Assembly: GCA_016200325.1 (NCBI GenBank)
Contig: JACQEZ010000001.1
Span: 186,001-250,000, forward strand
Reading direction: 5' to 3'
DNA: 64,000 nucleotides
DNA from: Candidatus Manganitrophaceae bacterium
GTDB lineage: Bacteria > Nitrospirota > Nitrospiria > SBBL01 > Manganitrophaceae
The position numbers were made by a program, and so were the translations under genes. Of the stretch, positions 51,220 to 60,303 are shown in pieces. The notes under the pieces are model-generated. The model saw nothing but the letters and a program-made list of their open reading frames with translations. It made no database searches and was not told the origin of the DNA. Positions within the stretch are counted from its first letter, which is position 1; each line of letters starts with the position of its first letter.

Positions 51220-51756
51220 ATGAGATGGCTCTCCCGAATCGTCATTTTCCTCCTATTAATCCCGGCGCAGACCCTTCTGCTGGAGCAGATCAAGATCGGC
51301 GGGATTAAGCCGGACCTGGCTTTGATTCTCGTCTATTGCTTCGGCTGGGCCGGCGGTGAGGTACGCGGACTCCTGTGGGGGGTCGCTTTGGGAGGGCTCG
51401 TCGATTTTTTTTCGATCGGCCTGTTGAGCGTCAATTTTTTTTTAAAAATGGTCATCGGTTTCACGGTCGGGATGTTGGGGAGGTCTTTACTCAACCTCTC
51501 TTTTTTGTGGAATACCCTGATTTTCTTTTTCGTCTCGATCCTTCATGATCTCCTCGGCACGCTGATCATCGAAGGGGTGGGCGAAGGGGGTCTCTTTCCG
51601 ATGATTCATCGCGAGATGATCGGAAGGGCATTTTATAATTCTTTCTTTGCGGCCGGTCTGTTATTTCTCTTTGCAAAGAGAAGGGCTGAGAAAGGGACAA
51701 TCGATCATGCGGGAATCCTATTTACCCCAGGAGGAAACCCGGGATCTGCAGACTAG
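51220..51756 (+). CDS. mreD: Rod-shape-determining protein MreD
   Basis: 178-residue hydrophobic protein with about five or six membrane helices. The family's weak signature LKPDLALILVYCFGWAGGE-type helix and GLVDFFSIGLLSVNFF are visible. Ends inside the mrdA gene: 50 bases overlap, which suggests coupled translation. Identified by topology and by its position between mreC and mrdA. Confidence 0.9.
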   Translation: MRWLSRIVIFLLLIPAQTLLLEQIKIGGIKPDLALILVYCFGWAGGEVRGLLWGVALGGLVDFFSIGLLSVNFFLKMVIGFTVGMLGRSLLNLSFLWNTLIFFFVSILHDLLGTLIIEGVGEGGLFPMIHREMIGRAFYNSFFAAGLLFLFAKRRAEKGTIDHAGILFTPGGNPGSAD

Positions 51757-53590
51757 GATCTATTGGCTCTTCGGCCTGATCATTTTAGCCTTGTTCGGTC
51801 TTCTCCTCCGCGCTTGGTATCTGCAGATCGTCAAGGGAAAGTTCTACCTTGAAATGTCCGAGAACAACCGGATGCGGGTGGTGGAGACCCCTCCTCCCCG
51901 CGGCCTCATCTACGATCGGAACGGAAACCTCCTCGTCAACAACGTCCCGAGCTTCAACCTCTATGTCGTTCTCGGCGACATGCCGAATCAGTCGCACGTC
52001 CTTCCCCGTCTCGCCACTCTGATCGGCATGTCGGAAGAGGAGCTGAAGCGCCGCGTCACGATCAAAAAAGAAGATCCCTTTTTTCCGATCAAAATAAAAG
52101 ATGACCTTACGATGCGTGAAGTGGCGGTGGTCGAGGGGCATGGATTGGACCTCCCCGGCGTGAAGATCGAGGCCGAATTCAAACGAAACGCGATCTACGG
52201 GACGCTGGCGGCCCACCTGCTCGGCTATGTCGGAGAGATCTCCCAGGTGCAGATGGAATCTCACAACTATTCCGAGATCGGCCGGGGGGCGATCATCGGC
52301 CAATATGGGATTGAACAGACCTTCGATTCGATTATCCGGGGGACTCCCGGGCAGAAGGGGATTGAAGTCGATGCGCTGGGCCACGAAATACGCGTGCTGA
52401 AGGTGAAAGAGCCGATGCGCGGAGATGATATTTTCTTGTCGCTCGACCTCAACCTCCAAAAAGTCTCCGAGGAGGCGCTTGGTTTGCAGAGCGGGGCGAT
52501 CGTCGCGATGGACCCGAAGAACGGCGACATTCTTGCCATGGTGAGTCACCCCGCCTTTAATCCGAATCTTCTCTCCCAGGGGGCGAGCTCCCGCGCCTGG
52601 GATGCCCTTCTCAAAGATGAGGGGCGGCCGCTGACCAACCGGATCATCCACGGGCAATACCCTCCCGGATCGACCTTCAAAATCGTCATGAGCGCCGCGC
52701 TCTTGGAGACGAAAGAGGTGACCCCCGCGAACCGGATCGAATGCCGTGGTTTTCTCCCCTTTGGAAACAGGCATTTTAAAGACTGGAAAAAAGGGGGGCA
52801 TGGGTCGGTGGACCTCTACCGGGCAATGGTCGAGTCGTGCGACGTCTATTATTACGAGATGGGAAATCGGCTCGGAATCGATACGATCGCGAGATTCTCG
52901 CATCTCTTCGGTTTGGGACAGCCGACCGGGGTGGAGCTCTCCTCGGAGAAGGGGGGCTTGATCCCGAGCACCGACTGGAAGCGGCAGGTTCGGAAAGAGC
53001 CGTGGTATCCGGGGGAGACCCTCTCCGTTTCGATCGGACAGGGGTATGTCACGGTGACGCCGCTTCAGCAGGCGATGATGATCAGCACCGTCGCCAGCTC
53101 CGGGGTGCTCCATCAGCCGAAACTGCTCAGGAAGATCCGGGATCAGGAAACCGGATCGGTCCAAGAGGTTCCGACCCCTGAGGGAAAACGAATTCCGGTT
53201 TCGGCCGAAACCTTTCGCGTGATCCAGAACGCCTTGGCCGGGGTCGTCTCCGAACCGCATGGGACCGCCTATGGATCAAGATCGAAATTCGTTTCGATGG
53301 GAGGAAAAACCGGAACCGCCCAGGTGATCGGAATGAAGGGGGGTGTCCATGGAAAGCTTCCCGACAAGTTCAACGACCATGCTTGGTTCGTCGCCTTCGC
53401 GCCGGTGGAAGATCCAAAGATTGCAGTCGTGGTCCTGGTGGAAAATGGGGGTCATGGCGGGTCGGCGGCTGCGCCGCTCGCTAGAAAAGTCATCGAGGGG
53501 TATCTCAACGTGGTTCCTCCGGGAACCTCTCCCGACTCGATAACGGTCAAAAGCCCGGCGCCCGTTCCGTCGATTCCGGATGAGGGTTAA
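51707..53590 (+). CDS. mrdA: Elongasome transpeptidase PBP2
   Basis: 627 residues from ATG 51707, inside the mreD end, after AAAGGG. Class B PBP cross-linking side-wall peptidoglycan with RodA. Membrane anchor (about 18-38), dimerisation domain from TPPPRGLIYDRNGNLLV, transpeptidase domain with STFK at 322-325, SCD at 377-379 (the SxD form typical of PBP2) and KTG at 534-536. Part of the mre operon, distinct from FtsI at 6232. Confidence 0.97.
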   Translation: MRESYLPQEETRDLQTRIYWLFGLIILALFGLLLRAWYLQIVKGKFYLEMSENNRMRVVETPPPRGLIYDRNGNLLVNNVPSFNLYVVLGDMPNQSHVLPRLATLIGMSEEELKRRVTIKKEDPFFPIKIKDDLTMREVAVVEGHGLDLPGVKIEAEFKRNAIYGTLAAHLLGYVGEISQVQMESHNYSEIGRGAIIGQYGIEQTFDSIIRGTPGQKGIEVDALGHEIRVLKVKEPMRGDDIFLSLDLNLQKVSEEALGLQSGAIVAMDPKNGDILAMVSHPAFNPNLLSQGASSRAWDALLKDEGRPLTNRIIHGQYPPGSTFKIVMSAALLETKEVTPANRIECRGFLPFGNRHFKDWKKGGHGSVDLYRAMVESCDVYYYEMGNRLGIDTIARFSHLFGLGQPTGVELSSEKGGLIPSTDWKRQVRKEPWYPGETLSVSIGQGYVTVTPLQQAMMISTVASSGVLHQPKLLRKIRDQETGSVQEVPTPEGKRIPVSAETFRVIQNALAGVVSEPHGTAYGSRSKFVSMGGKTGTAQVIGMKGGVHGKLPDKFNDHAWFVAFAPVEDPKIAVVVLVENGGHGGSAAAPLARKVIEGYLNVVPPGTSPDSITVKSPAPVPSIPDEG

Positions 53591-53640
53591 GGCGATCGAC
53601 GTCGGCGAACGGTTTTTAGAACGCTTGAAAGGAAATTCGA

Positions 53641-54756
53641 ATGATTGATCGGAGAAGCATCGCCGGTTATGATTGGCTCCTCTTTGTGGTGGTCATTCTG
53701 ATCTTGGGAATGGGGGTCCTCTCGATTTACAGCGTCACCTTTGCGCCCGCCGCGATGCGGACACCCCTTTATATCAAGCAGGTTTACTGGATTGTGCTCG
53801 GCTGGGTGGTCTTCCTGGTGATGGCCTGGATCGACTACCACGAAATTGCACGGTTTGCCTATCCGATCTATGCCGTGACGGTCGTCTTGCTGCTGGCGGT
53901 GTTGGTCATGGGACGCAGCGCCCAGGGGGCGCAGCGATGGCTTTCCCTCGGTTTTATGTCGATCCAGCCGTCGGAGCTGGCGAAGATCAGCCTCCTGCTC
54001 GTCTCGGCAAAATATTTCTCCGATTATTATCCCAAGAGAGGGTTGAATTTCAGGCAGCTGCTGCTGCCGGGAGGGCTCGTCCTCTTTCCGATGCTGCTTA
54101 TCTTAAAGCAGCCCGATCTCGGCACCGCCCTGGCGGTCTCCTCCGTCTTCTTCGCCATGGTGCTGGTGATCGGCTTCCGATCCAAATTCTTGATCTACTC
54201 GTCGCTTCTCTCACTGATGATGTTTCCCTTCCTCTGGCAATTTTTTTGGAATCATCTGAAGGACTATCAACGCGAGCGGCTTCGAACCTTTATCGATCCG
54301 ACCAACGACCCGATGGGAACCGGCTACCATATCATTCAGTCGAAGATTGCGGTCGGATCGGGGGGGCTTTTTGGAAAGGGCCTCTTTGGGGGAACGCAGA
54401 GCCAGCTGAAATTTCTGCCGGAGAGCCACACCGATTTTATCTTCTCTGTTTTCTCCGAAGAGTGGGGATTTGTCGGGATCGTCGTCCTCTTTGTCCTCTT
54501 TTTCTTCTTGGTCCTTTGGGGAATTGAGATCGCCTACAAGGCGAAGGATGCGTTGGGATCGCTTCTGGCCGTCGGCGTTGTCGGATTGATTTCGTTCTAC
54601 TTTCTGGTCAATGTCGGAATGACGCTGGGGGTCATGCCGGTCGTCGGCGTTCCCCTTCCGCTGATGAGCTATGGGGGAACATCGATGGTCACCACCATGG
54701 GCTTGCTTGGCCTTCTTTTCAATGTTAAATTAAGACGATTTATGCTATTTTATTAG
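53641..54756 (+). CDS. rodA: Rod-shape SEDS polymerase RodA
   Basis: 371 residues, SEDS family with about ten membrane helices. Polymerises lipid II with PBP2 along the side wall. Motifs: YSVTFAPAAMRTP, IQPSELAKISLLL, KQPDLGTALAVSS, DPTNDPMGTGYHIIQSKIAVGSGGLFGKGL, PESHTDFIFSVFSEEWGF and PLMSYGGTSMV. Presence in the mre operon separates it from ftsW at 13583. Confidence 0.96.
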   Translation: MIDRRSIAGYDWLLFVVVILILGMGVLSIYSVTFAPAAMRTPLYIKQVYWIVLGWVVFLVMAWIDYHEIARFAYPIYAVTVVLLLAVLVMGRSAQGAQRWLSLGFMSIQPSELAKISLLLVSAKYFSDYYPKRGLNFRQLLLPGGLVLFPMLLILKQPDLGTALAVSSVFFAMVLVIGFRSKFLIYSSLLSLMMFPFLWQFFWNHLKDYQRERLRTFIDPTNDPMGTGYHIIQSKIAVGSGGLFGKGLFGGTQSQLKFLPESHTDFIFSVFSEEWGFVGIVVLFVLFFFLVLWGIEIAYKAKDALGSLLAVGVVGLISFYFLVNVGMTLGVMPVVGVPLPLMSYGGTSMVTTMGLLGLLFNVKLRRFMLFY

Positions 54757-54885
54757 GATTGATCATGGGGGACGGAGCGGAAAAACGACACTGAAGAAAC
54801 CGGCGGTCGCGTCGCGGATCGAACCCTCTCCACGCTTTTAACGTTCCCCTTATCCCACCCTTTCTGCCATTTTAAGAGGATTACT

Positions 54886-56439
54886 ATGTCGATAGAGATT
54901 GTCATTAATTCTACCCGCGAAGAGACCCGGGTGGCGCTGCTCGAAAACAAAATCGTAACCGAACTTTATTTTGACCGAAAGAAAGACCGCGGCATCGTCG
55001 GCAATGTCTATAAAGGAAAAGTGGTCAAAGTGCTGCCGGGGATGCAGGCCGCTTTCGTCGATATCGCCACGGAAAAGGCCGCGTTCCTCTATGTCGCCGA
55101 TGTAATGACCAACATGGACGACTACTCCCATATGATGGAAGAGGCCGAGGAGGTTGAGGAAGAGCCGCTCGAATTCGACGAGAATGCCGAAACGGCAACC
55201 CAAGTGCCGGTCATGACCCGTCCGAAAAAGGGGGGCTCTCAGACGATCGAGGACCTGCTTCAAGAAGGGCAGGAGGTGGTCGTTCAGGTGTCGAAGGAGC
55301 CGATCGGGACCAAAGGCCCGCGCGTCACGACGTACATCTCGCTTCCTGGCCGCTACCTCGTTTATATGCCGACGGTGAACCATGTCGGCGTCTCCCGCCG
55401 GATTGGGCGGGACGATGAACGTCATCGGCTCAAAGACATGATCATGCGGCTCAGAAAGCCGGGGGCCGGCTATATCGTCCGGACCGTCAGCGATGGCATC
55501 ACAGAGGAAGAATTTAAGCAGGACATCGAATTTTTGGAAGTGGTCTGGCAGAACATTCTCAAGAAGCGTGAGAAACTTCCCGCGCCGGTGCTGCTTCACA
55601 CCGATTTGGACCTGGTCTTTCGGACCGTCCGCGACCTCTTTACCAAAGATGTCGATAAGCTGACGATCGATTCAAAATTGGAATATGAGCGGATCAAGGA
55701 GTTCGTCGGCACCTACCTTCCCACTTTCCTCACCCGTGTGGAGCTCTGGGACAAAGATGAGCCGATCTACGACGCCTATGGTCTGGAGATGGAGATCTCC
55801 AAGGCGAAGAACCGGCGGGTCTGGTTGAAGTCGGGTGGATACATCGTCGTCGATCACGCCGAGGCGCTCACCGTCATCGATGTCAACACCGGCCGCTACG
55901 TCGGCAAACGCGACCTCGAAGAGACAATCTTAAAGACCAATTTGGAAGCGGTCAAGGAGATTTCCTATCAGCTCCGCCTCCGGAACATCGGCGGGATCAT
56001 TATCATCGATTTCATCGACATGGAAAAGGAGAAGAACCGAGAGAAGGTCTTCAACGCACTCCATGACGCGATGAGCAGCGACAAAGCCCGGACGCACATT
56101 TTGAAGATCTCGGAGCTGGGGCTGGTCCAGATGTCGCGCGAGCGGACGCGGGAAGACATTTTAAGAATTCTCTGCGAGCCCTGTCCCTATTGCGAGGGGA
56201 GAGGCTACACCAAGTCGCCGACCACGATGTGCTACGAGATTTTCCGGGAAATTCGCCGGATCGGATCTTCTCCGAGGGATAAAAAGATCATCATCGGGGT
56301 TCATCCGACCGTCGCGAATCTCCTCTATGACGAAGAGCGGCATGGGGTCGAGGAGTTGGAGCGGGAATATCATAAAAAGATTATCATCAAAGCCGATTCC
56401 AACCTCCACATCGAACAATACGACATCGTAACCCTTTAA
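54886..56439 (+). CDS. rng: Ribonuclease G/E family endoribonuclease
   Basis: 517 residues. Endoribonuclease acting in rRNA maturation and mRNA decay. N-terminal S1 domain (about 35-130; NVYKGKVVKVLPGMQAAFVDI) contains an acidic insertion (about 86-115), then the catalytic domain with TVIDVNTGRYVGKRD, IIIDFIDMEKEKNR and the Zn-link CEPCPYCEGRG (near residue 426). No C-terminal degradosome scaffold, so RNase G type. AGAGGA precedes ATG 54886 by about 6 bases. A hairpin follows its stop. Confidence 0.95.
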   Translation: MSIEIVINSTREETRVALLENKIVTELYFDRKKDRGIVGNVYKGKVVKVLPGMQAAFVDIATEKAAFLYVADVMTNMDDYSHMMEEAEEVEEEPLEFDENAETATQVPVMTRPKKGGSQTIEDLLQEGQEVVVQVSKEPIGTKGPRVTTYISLPGRYLVYMPTVNHVGVSRRIGRDDERHRLKDMIMRLRKPGAGYIVRTVSDGITEEEFKQDIEFLEVVWQNILKKREKLPAPVLLHTDLDLVFRTVRDLFTKDVDKLTIDSKLEYERIKEFVGTYLPTFLTRVELWDKDEPIYDAYGLEMEISKAKNRRVWLKSGGYIVVDHAEALTVIDVNTGRYVGKRDLEETILKTNLEAVKEISYQLRLRNIGGIIIIDFIDMEKEKNREKVFNALHDAMSSDKARTHILKISELGLVQMSRERTREDILRILCEPCPYCEGRGYTKSPTTMCYEIFREIRRIGSSPRDKKIIIGVHPTVANLLYDEERHGVEELEREYHKKIIIKADSNLHIEQYDIVTL

Positions 56440-56448
56440 TCAGGTGGG

Positions 56449-56474
56449 TCGGGTGGGTGTCCTTTCCCACCCGA
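56449..56474 (+). terminator. Putative terminator after rng
   Basis: TCGGGTGGG (56449-56457) and CCCACCCGA (56466-56474) form a nine-base-pair GC-rich stem with an eight-base loop ten bases after the rng stop. It is followed by TCGTTCTATCC rather than a clean T-run, so efficiency may be low. Confidence 0.6.
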
Positions 56475-56659
56475 TCGTTCTATCCTCTCATGTCTGAATG
56501 ATATATTTTGCATGTTTTAGGAAGGTAATTGCATAACCTACTGTTTGCCATCTCCCCCTCTATACACAGAATCGTTGACAATTGATAAATCAATCGGCCC
56601 CGTTATTGCAATTTTCCCTCCCTGCTGTAGGCCAGCCGGCCTGCCGTAGGGGGGATACA

Positions 56660-59056
56660 TTGTTCCAAAGAACACGGTTCCAATTATTGCTGTTGCTCGC
56701 CGCGCTTTTTCTTTCCGCCTGTGGAAGCGGCGGCGGAGGCCAGCCGGCCGGTCCGGGGGTCGCCGCGGTGAACCCCGCCGATCAGGCGACCAACGTTCCC
56801 GTTGATTCTTCGGTTCAGGCAAAATTCTCGACCAAGGTCGATCCGGTCACGGTGAACGAGAAGAACTTTTTTATCCTTGATACGACGGGTCAGATGGCCG
56901 GCGCGGTGACCTATGAAGATGACACCGCCGTCTTCAAGCCGAGCCAGCCCTTGGGGAAGGGAAAGCAGTACAGCGCCGTGCTGACCACCGGAATCAAAGA
57001 CCTCGACGGGGTCGCCCTCTCATCCAACTTCACCTGGTCTTTCAGCACGGAAGGGACACCGGGAAACGATACGACGGCTCCCACCGTCATCTCAACCATT
57101 CCTCAGGACAGTGACACAGATGTTCCGGTCGATGCGCCGATCCTCGTCATTTTTTCAGAATCGATCAACCCCAGCACCCTCAACGCGCAGACCTTTTTTG
57201 TTAAAGGAATCACCGGGGCGATTGTCTACGACGATGCAACCCACCGGGCCAGGCTGACCCCTTCAAAGCCGCTTGCCTTCTCCACAACCTATCAGGTGAC
57301 CCTCACAAAAGGAATCACCGATGCGGCTGGAAATCCGCTCGCCGCCGATCAGACCTGGGAGTTCACGACCCGCCGAAACCCGGACACGGCTCCCCCTCGG
57401 GTTGTTACTGAAATTCCAGCCGACAAAGCAACCGGCGTTGCCACCAATACGAAGATCTCGGTCACGTTCGATGAGAATGTCGATGACTCGAGTCTCCGCA
57501 CCCGGTTTATCCTGAACGATCTGACCGGGGCGACTATCCCGACGACCTTTACTTACGACCAGAATTCAAAAACCGGCACGCTGGCTCCGACAGCGCTTCT
57601 TGAATCTAATAAAACTTATAATGTCGCCGTGAAAAGCGGGGTCACCGATCTCAGCGGCAATGCGACACCGAGCGATACGAATTGGTCCTTTACGACGCTG
57701 AATATAGATACCACTCCGCCGACGGTTTCGGCTAGAACGCCTGCTCCGGATGCAGTCTCCGTTCCGGTGAGGAGCCCAATCACGGTGACATTCAGCGAGC
57801 CAATCGACTCGGCAACGTTGACCGGCAATTTTATTGTTACAAGTCAATCGGGCAATCCGGCTGGACAGATTAATTATGATGCCACATTGAATAAAGCGAC
57901 TTTTGTTCCGGCTTCTCATTTAAAATATAATACCGTCTATAGGGTTTTATTGAAAAATCCTGTGATTCCAGGGAGTGCGATCAAAGACCTGGCCGGGAAT
58001 AATCTGGCTGACCCAGGCTGGTCGTTCACGACGGTCGATGCGCCCGTGATATCCAGCAAATCCCCTGATGTAAATGCGCAAAACGTTCCAACAAATACTA
58101 CCATCCAGGCTACCTTTAATCATTCGATGAACGCGGCGACCATCAATTTAAATAGCTTTAAGGTCGTAGTTGATAATTCTAACCCGGTAAGTTCTGTGGA
58201 CGGCTTAGTGGGATATGACGATAGTCGGCATCAGGCCACATTTACCCCCACAAATTCATTGGCGCCTAATACAACCTATCGTGTAACATTGACTACTGCG
58301 ATTGAAGACGCGGCCGGAAATCCGCTTGAGAGCGATGTAACAGACTGGACATTTACAACCGCACAGCCCCTGGATTCTCCTCCAACGGTTAACAAAGCCA
58401 CTAGCAATCCGCCAGACGGGGCCACCAATGTTTCTATTAATATATCGAGTATCATCGTTCGATTCGACCGCCCGGTTGACAAGAACAGTGTTCAGGGCCA
58501 CTTCCTAATTTCGCCCCCAGTAAATGGTTCTCTCTGCCCCGACCTTAGTTGTCCCGATCCGCAAACGATTGTCTTTAATGTACAGGGGCCGTTGAGTTAT
58601 GACACACCATACACAGTGACTTTAGATGTAGGGATTCGCTCTGCCTCGGGAGCAGCCACTGGGGGGACGCAGGAGCTACACTTCAGGACCGAAGCCGCTC
58701 CCGATACGACCCCGCCGACGGTGGTTCATACCGATCCCACCGATCAGTCGACCAATGTCCCGTCGGACGATCAGAATCCGCTCCTCATCCGCGTTGACTT
58801 CAGCGAGGCGGTCGCGCCCGCGTCGGTGACGCCCACTTCCTTCCATGTCCAGCGGATCGAGTCGGAGTTCGACAAGCCCGATTTCCCAGGTAGCTATACC
58901 TTCAGTGGTGCGACGGTGACCTTTACCCCCTCTACCCATTATCGCAAAGGGAAAACCTATCAGGTCACCTTGACGGCCGAGATCACCGACTTGGCCGGAA
59001 ACCAGCTCCAAGCCCCTGTCATGCCTGTCGTCTTTTCATTTAACATCGCCCCGTGA
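56660..59056 (+). CDS. Lipoprotein with seven tandem Ig-like (Big_5/SbsA) domains
   Basis: 798 residues from TTG 56660, after a run of G (AGGGGGG) about five bases upstream; an earlier in-frame ATG at 56582 has no site. Lipobox LAALFLSAC anchors it, followed by a glycine-rich linker. Seven repeats of about 100 residues follow, each starting DTTPPTV-like and NVPVDSxI and ending WSFTT, the Big_5/SbsA-type Ig-like fold often seen in surface-layer and adhesion proteins. No enzyme domain. Repeats 4 to 6 are encoded in more AT-rich DNA than the rest. Confidence 0.88.
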   Translation: MFQRTRFQLLLLLAALFLSACGSGGGGQPAGPGVAAVNPADQATNVPVDSSVQAKFSTKVDPVTVNEKNFFILDTTGQMAGAVTYEDDTAVFKPSQPLGKGKQYSAVLTTGIKDLDGVALSSNFTWSFSTEGTPGNDTTAPTVISTIPQDSDTDVPVDAPILVIFSESINPSTLNAQTFFVKGITGAIVYDDATHRARLTPSKPLAFSTTYQVTLTKGITDAAGNPLAADQTWEFTTRRNPDTAPPRVVTEIPADKATGVATNTKISVTFDENVDDSSLRTRFILNDLTGATIPTTFTYDQNSKTGTLAPTALLESNKTYNVAVKSGVTDLSGNATPSDTNWSFTTLNIDTTPPTVSARTPAPDAVSVPVRSPITVTFSEPIDSATLTGNFIVTSQSGNPAGQINYDATLNKATFVPASHLKYNTVYRVLLKNPVIPGSAIKDLAGNNLADPGWSFTTVDAPVISSKSPDVNAQNVPTNTTIQATFNHSMNAATINLNSFKVVVDNSNPVSSVDGLVGYDDSRHQATFTPTNSLAPNTTYRVTLTTAIEDAAGNPLESDVTDWTFTTAQPLDSPPTVNKATSNPPDGATNVSINISSIIVRFDRPVDKNSVQGHFLISPPVNGSLCPDLSCPDPQTIVFNVQGPLSYDTPYTVTLDVGIRSASGAATGGTQELHFRTEAAPDTTPPTVVHTDPTDQSTNVPSDDQNPLLIRVDFSEAVAPASVTPTSFHVQRIESEFDKPDFPGSYTFSGATVTFTPSTHYRKGKTYQVTLTAEITDLAGNQLQAPVMPVVFSFNIAP

Positions 59057-59131
59057 CCTCTTTTCTTCACCCTGGTTTAGGATCGTGCACGCGGCAGCGC
59101 TCGATTCACCTTTTAGCGCGAGCGGTCATGC

Positions 59132-59159
59132 TTGACACCCCTCCCGGCTCCTGTATAAT
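59132..59159 (+). promoter_or_regulatory. Promoter of the dprA-topA run
   Basis: Perfect TTGACA (59132-59137) and TATAAT (59154-59159) with a 16-base spacer; leader of about 22 bases to dprA at 59189. Confidence 0.88.
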
Positions 59160-59188
59160 AAGCCCCCATTTCTCCAAGGGGGAGGCCG

Positions 59189-60274
59189 ATGGAGCGGTAT
59201 CGCGGCTGGCTGGCATTGAAGCGGGTGACCGGAATCGGGAATGTCGTCTACAGGCGGCTGCTCGATCGATTCAAAACCCCGGAGGGGGTCCTTGGCGCGT
59301 CGGCGGAGTCGCTGCTCACCGTCCATGGGGTCTCTGAAGAAGTCGCTCGGGAGATCTGTACCTTCAATGCATTTGACCAGGTCGATCTGGAGCTGGAGAA
59401 GATCTCTGCCGAAGGGATCTCACTTCTTTCCATTCAGGACCCTGATTATCCTCCTTTATTAGCGGCGATTCACGATCCGCCTCCCCTCCTTTATATCAAA
59501 GGACAGCTCGGGGAGGCCGATCCTTATCCGATCGCCGTCGTCGGAACCCGGCACCCGACCCACTATGGAAAGACGGTTGGAGACCGACTCTGCCGCGACA
59601 TGGCCGAGCAGGGGATGACGATCGTCAGCGGCTTTGCGCGGGGAATCGATGCTGTTGCCCACAAAGCGGCGTTGGCGGCGAAGGGACGGACGATCGCGGT
59701 GCTTGGATCGGGGATCGATCAGATGTATCCCCCCGAGCATCAAGCGCTGTCGGTCGAAATCGCCGAGCAGGGGGCGGTGATCTCCGAATTCCCGATGGGA
59801 TCGCCGCCCGAGGCGTATCACTTTCCCCAGCGCAACCGGATCATCAGCGGACTCTCGCTCGGTTGCCTGGTGGTCGAGGCGGCACGCGACAGCGGCTCGT
59901 TGATCACCGCCCGGCTGGCGCTGGAGCAGGGGCGCGAGGTCTTCGCCGTTCCGGGCTCGATCGGCTCTGAGATGAGCCGAGGGACCCATCAACTGATCCG
60001 CTCCGGCGCGAAGCTGGTGGAAGGAATCGATGATATCCTGGAGGAGGTCCTCCCGCAGCTCAGGAGGAGGCCGAGGGGACCGGCCGCACCGGAGCCTCAC
60101 CTCGAAGGGGGGGAGAAAAAAATTTATGACCTCCTCAGCTTTGAGCCGAAGCACATCGACCGGCTGATCGAGGAGAGTGCGCTGACCATCCCCCTCACCT
60201 CCGTGCTTCTCCTCTCGCTCGAACTCAAGGGGGTGGCCCGCCAACTCAATGGACAGTTTTATGTTAGAATATAA
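59189..60274 (+). CDS. dprA: DNA-processing protein DprA
   Basis: 361 residues. Binds single-stranded DNA and loads RecA during natural transformation. N-terminal helix-hairpin-helix-like part (ALKRVTGIGNVVYRRLLD), Rossmann domain with AVVGTRHPTHYGKTVGDRLC, SGFARGIDAVAHKAAL, VLGSGIDQMYPPEH and VVEAARDSGSLITARLALEQGREVFAVPG, and a C-terminal winged-helix remnant (about 305-361). Start ATG 59189; 29 bases before topA. Confidence 0.95.
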   Translation: MERYRGWLALKRVTGIGNVVYRRLLDRFKTPEGVLGASAESLLTVHGVSEEVAREICTFNAFDQVDLELEKISAEGISLLSIQDPDYPPLLAAIHDPPPLLYIKGQLGEADPYPIAVVGTRHPTHYGKTVGDRLCRDMAEQGMTIVSGFARGIDAVAHKAALAAKGRTIAVLGSGIDQMYPPEHQALSVEIAEQGAVISEFPMGSPPEAYHFPQRNRIISGLSLGCLVVEAARDSGSLITARLALEQGREVFAVPGSIGSEMSRGTHQLIRSGAKLVEGIDDILEEVLPQLRRRPRGPAAPEPHLEGGEKKIYDLLSFEPKHIDRLIEESALTIPLTSVLLLSLELKGVARQLNGQFYVRI

Positions 60275-60303
60275 AGGAACTTCAATTTAAGAGGGACGGA
60301 TCA

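Noticed and set aside
51785-53260. 491-codon minus-strand frame opposite mrdA
   Set aside because: Same pattern as other antisense shadows; mrdA has all PBP2 motifs.
56581-56594. FNR/CRP-like site TTGATAAATCAA upstream of the Ig-like lipoprotein
   Set aside because: Half-site spacing is two bases, not four, and it is not placed on a clear promoter.
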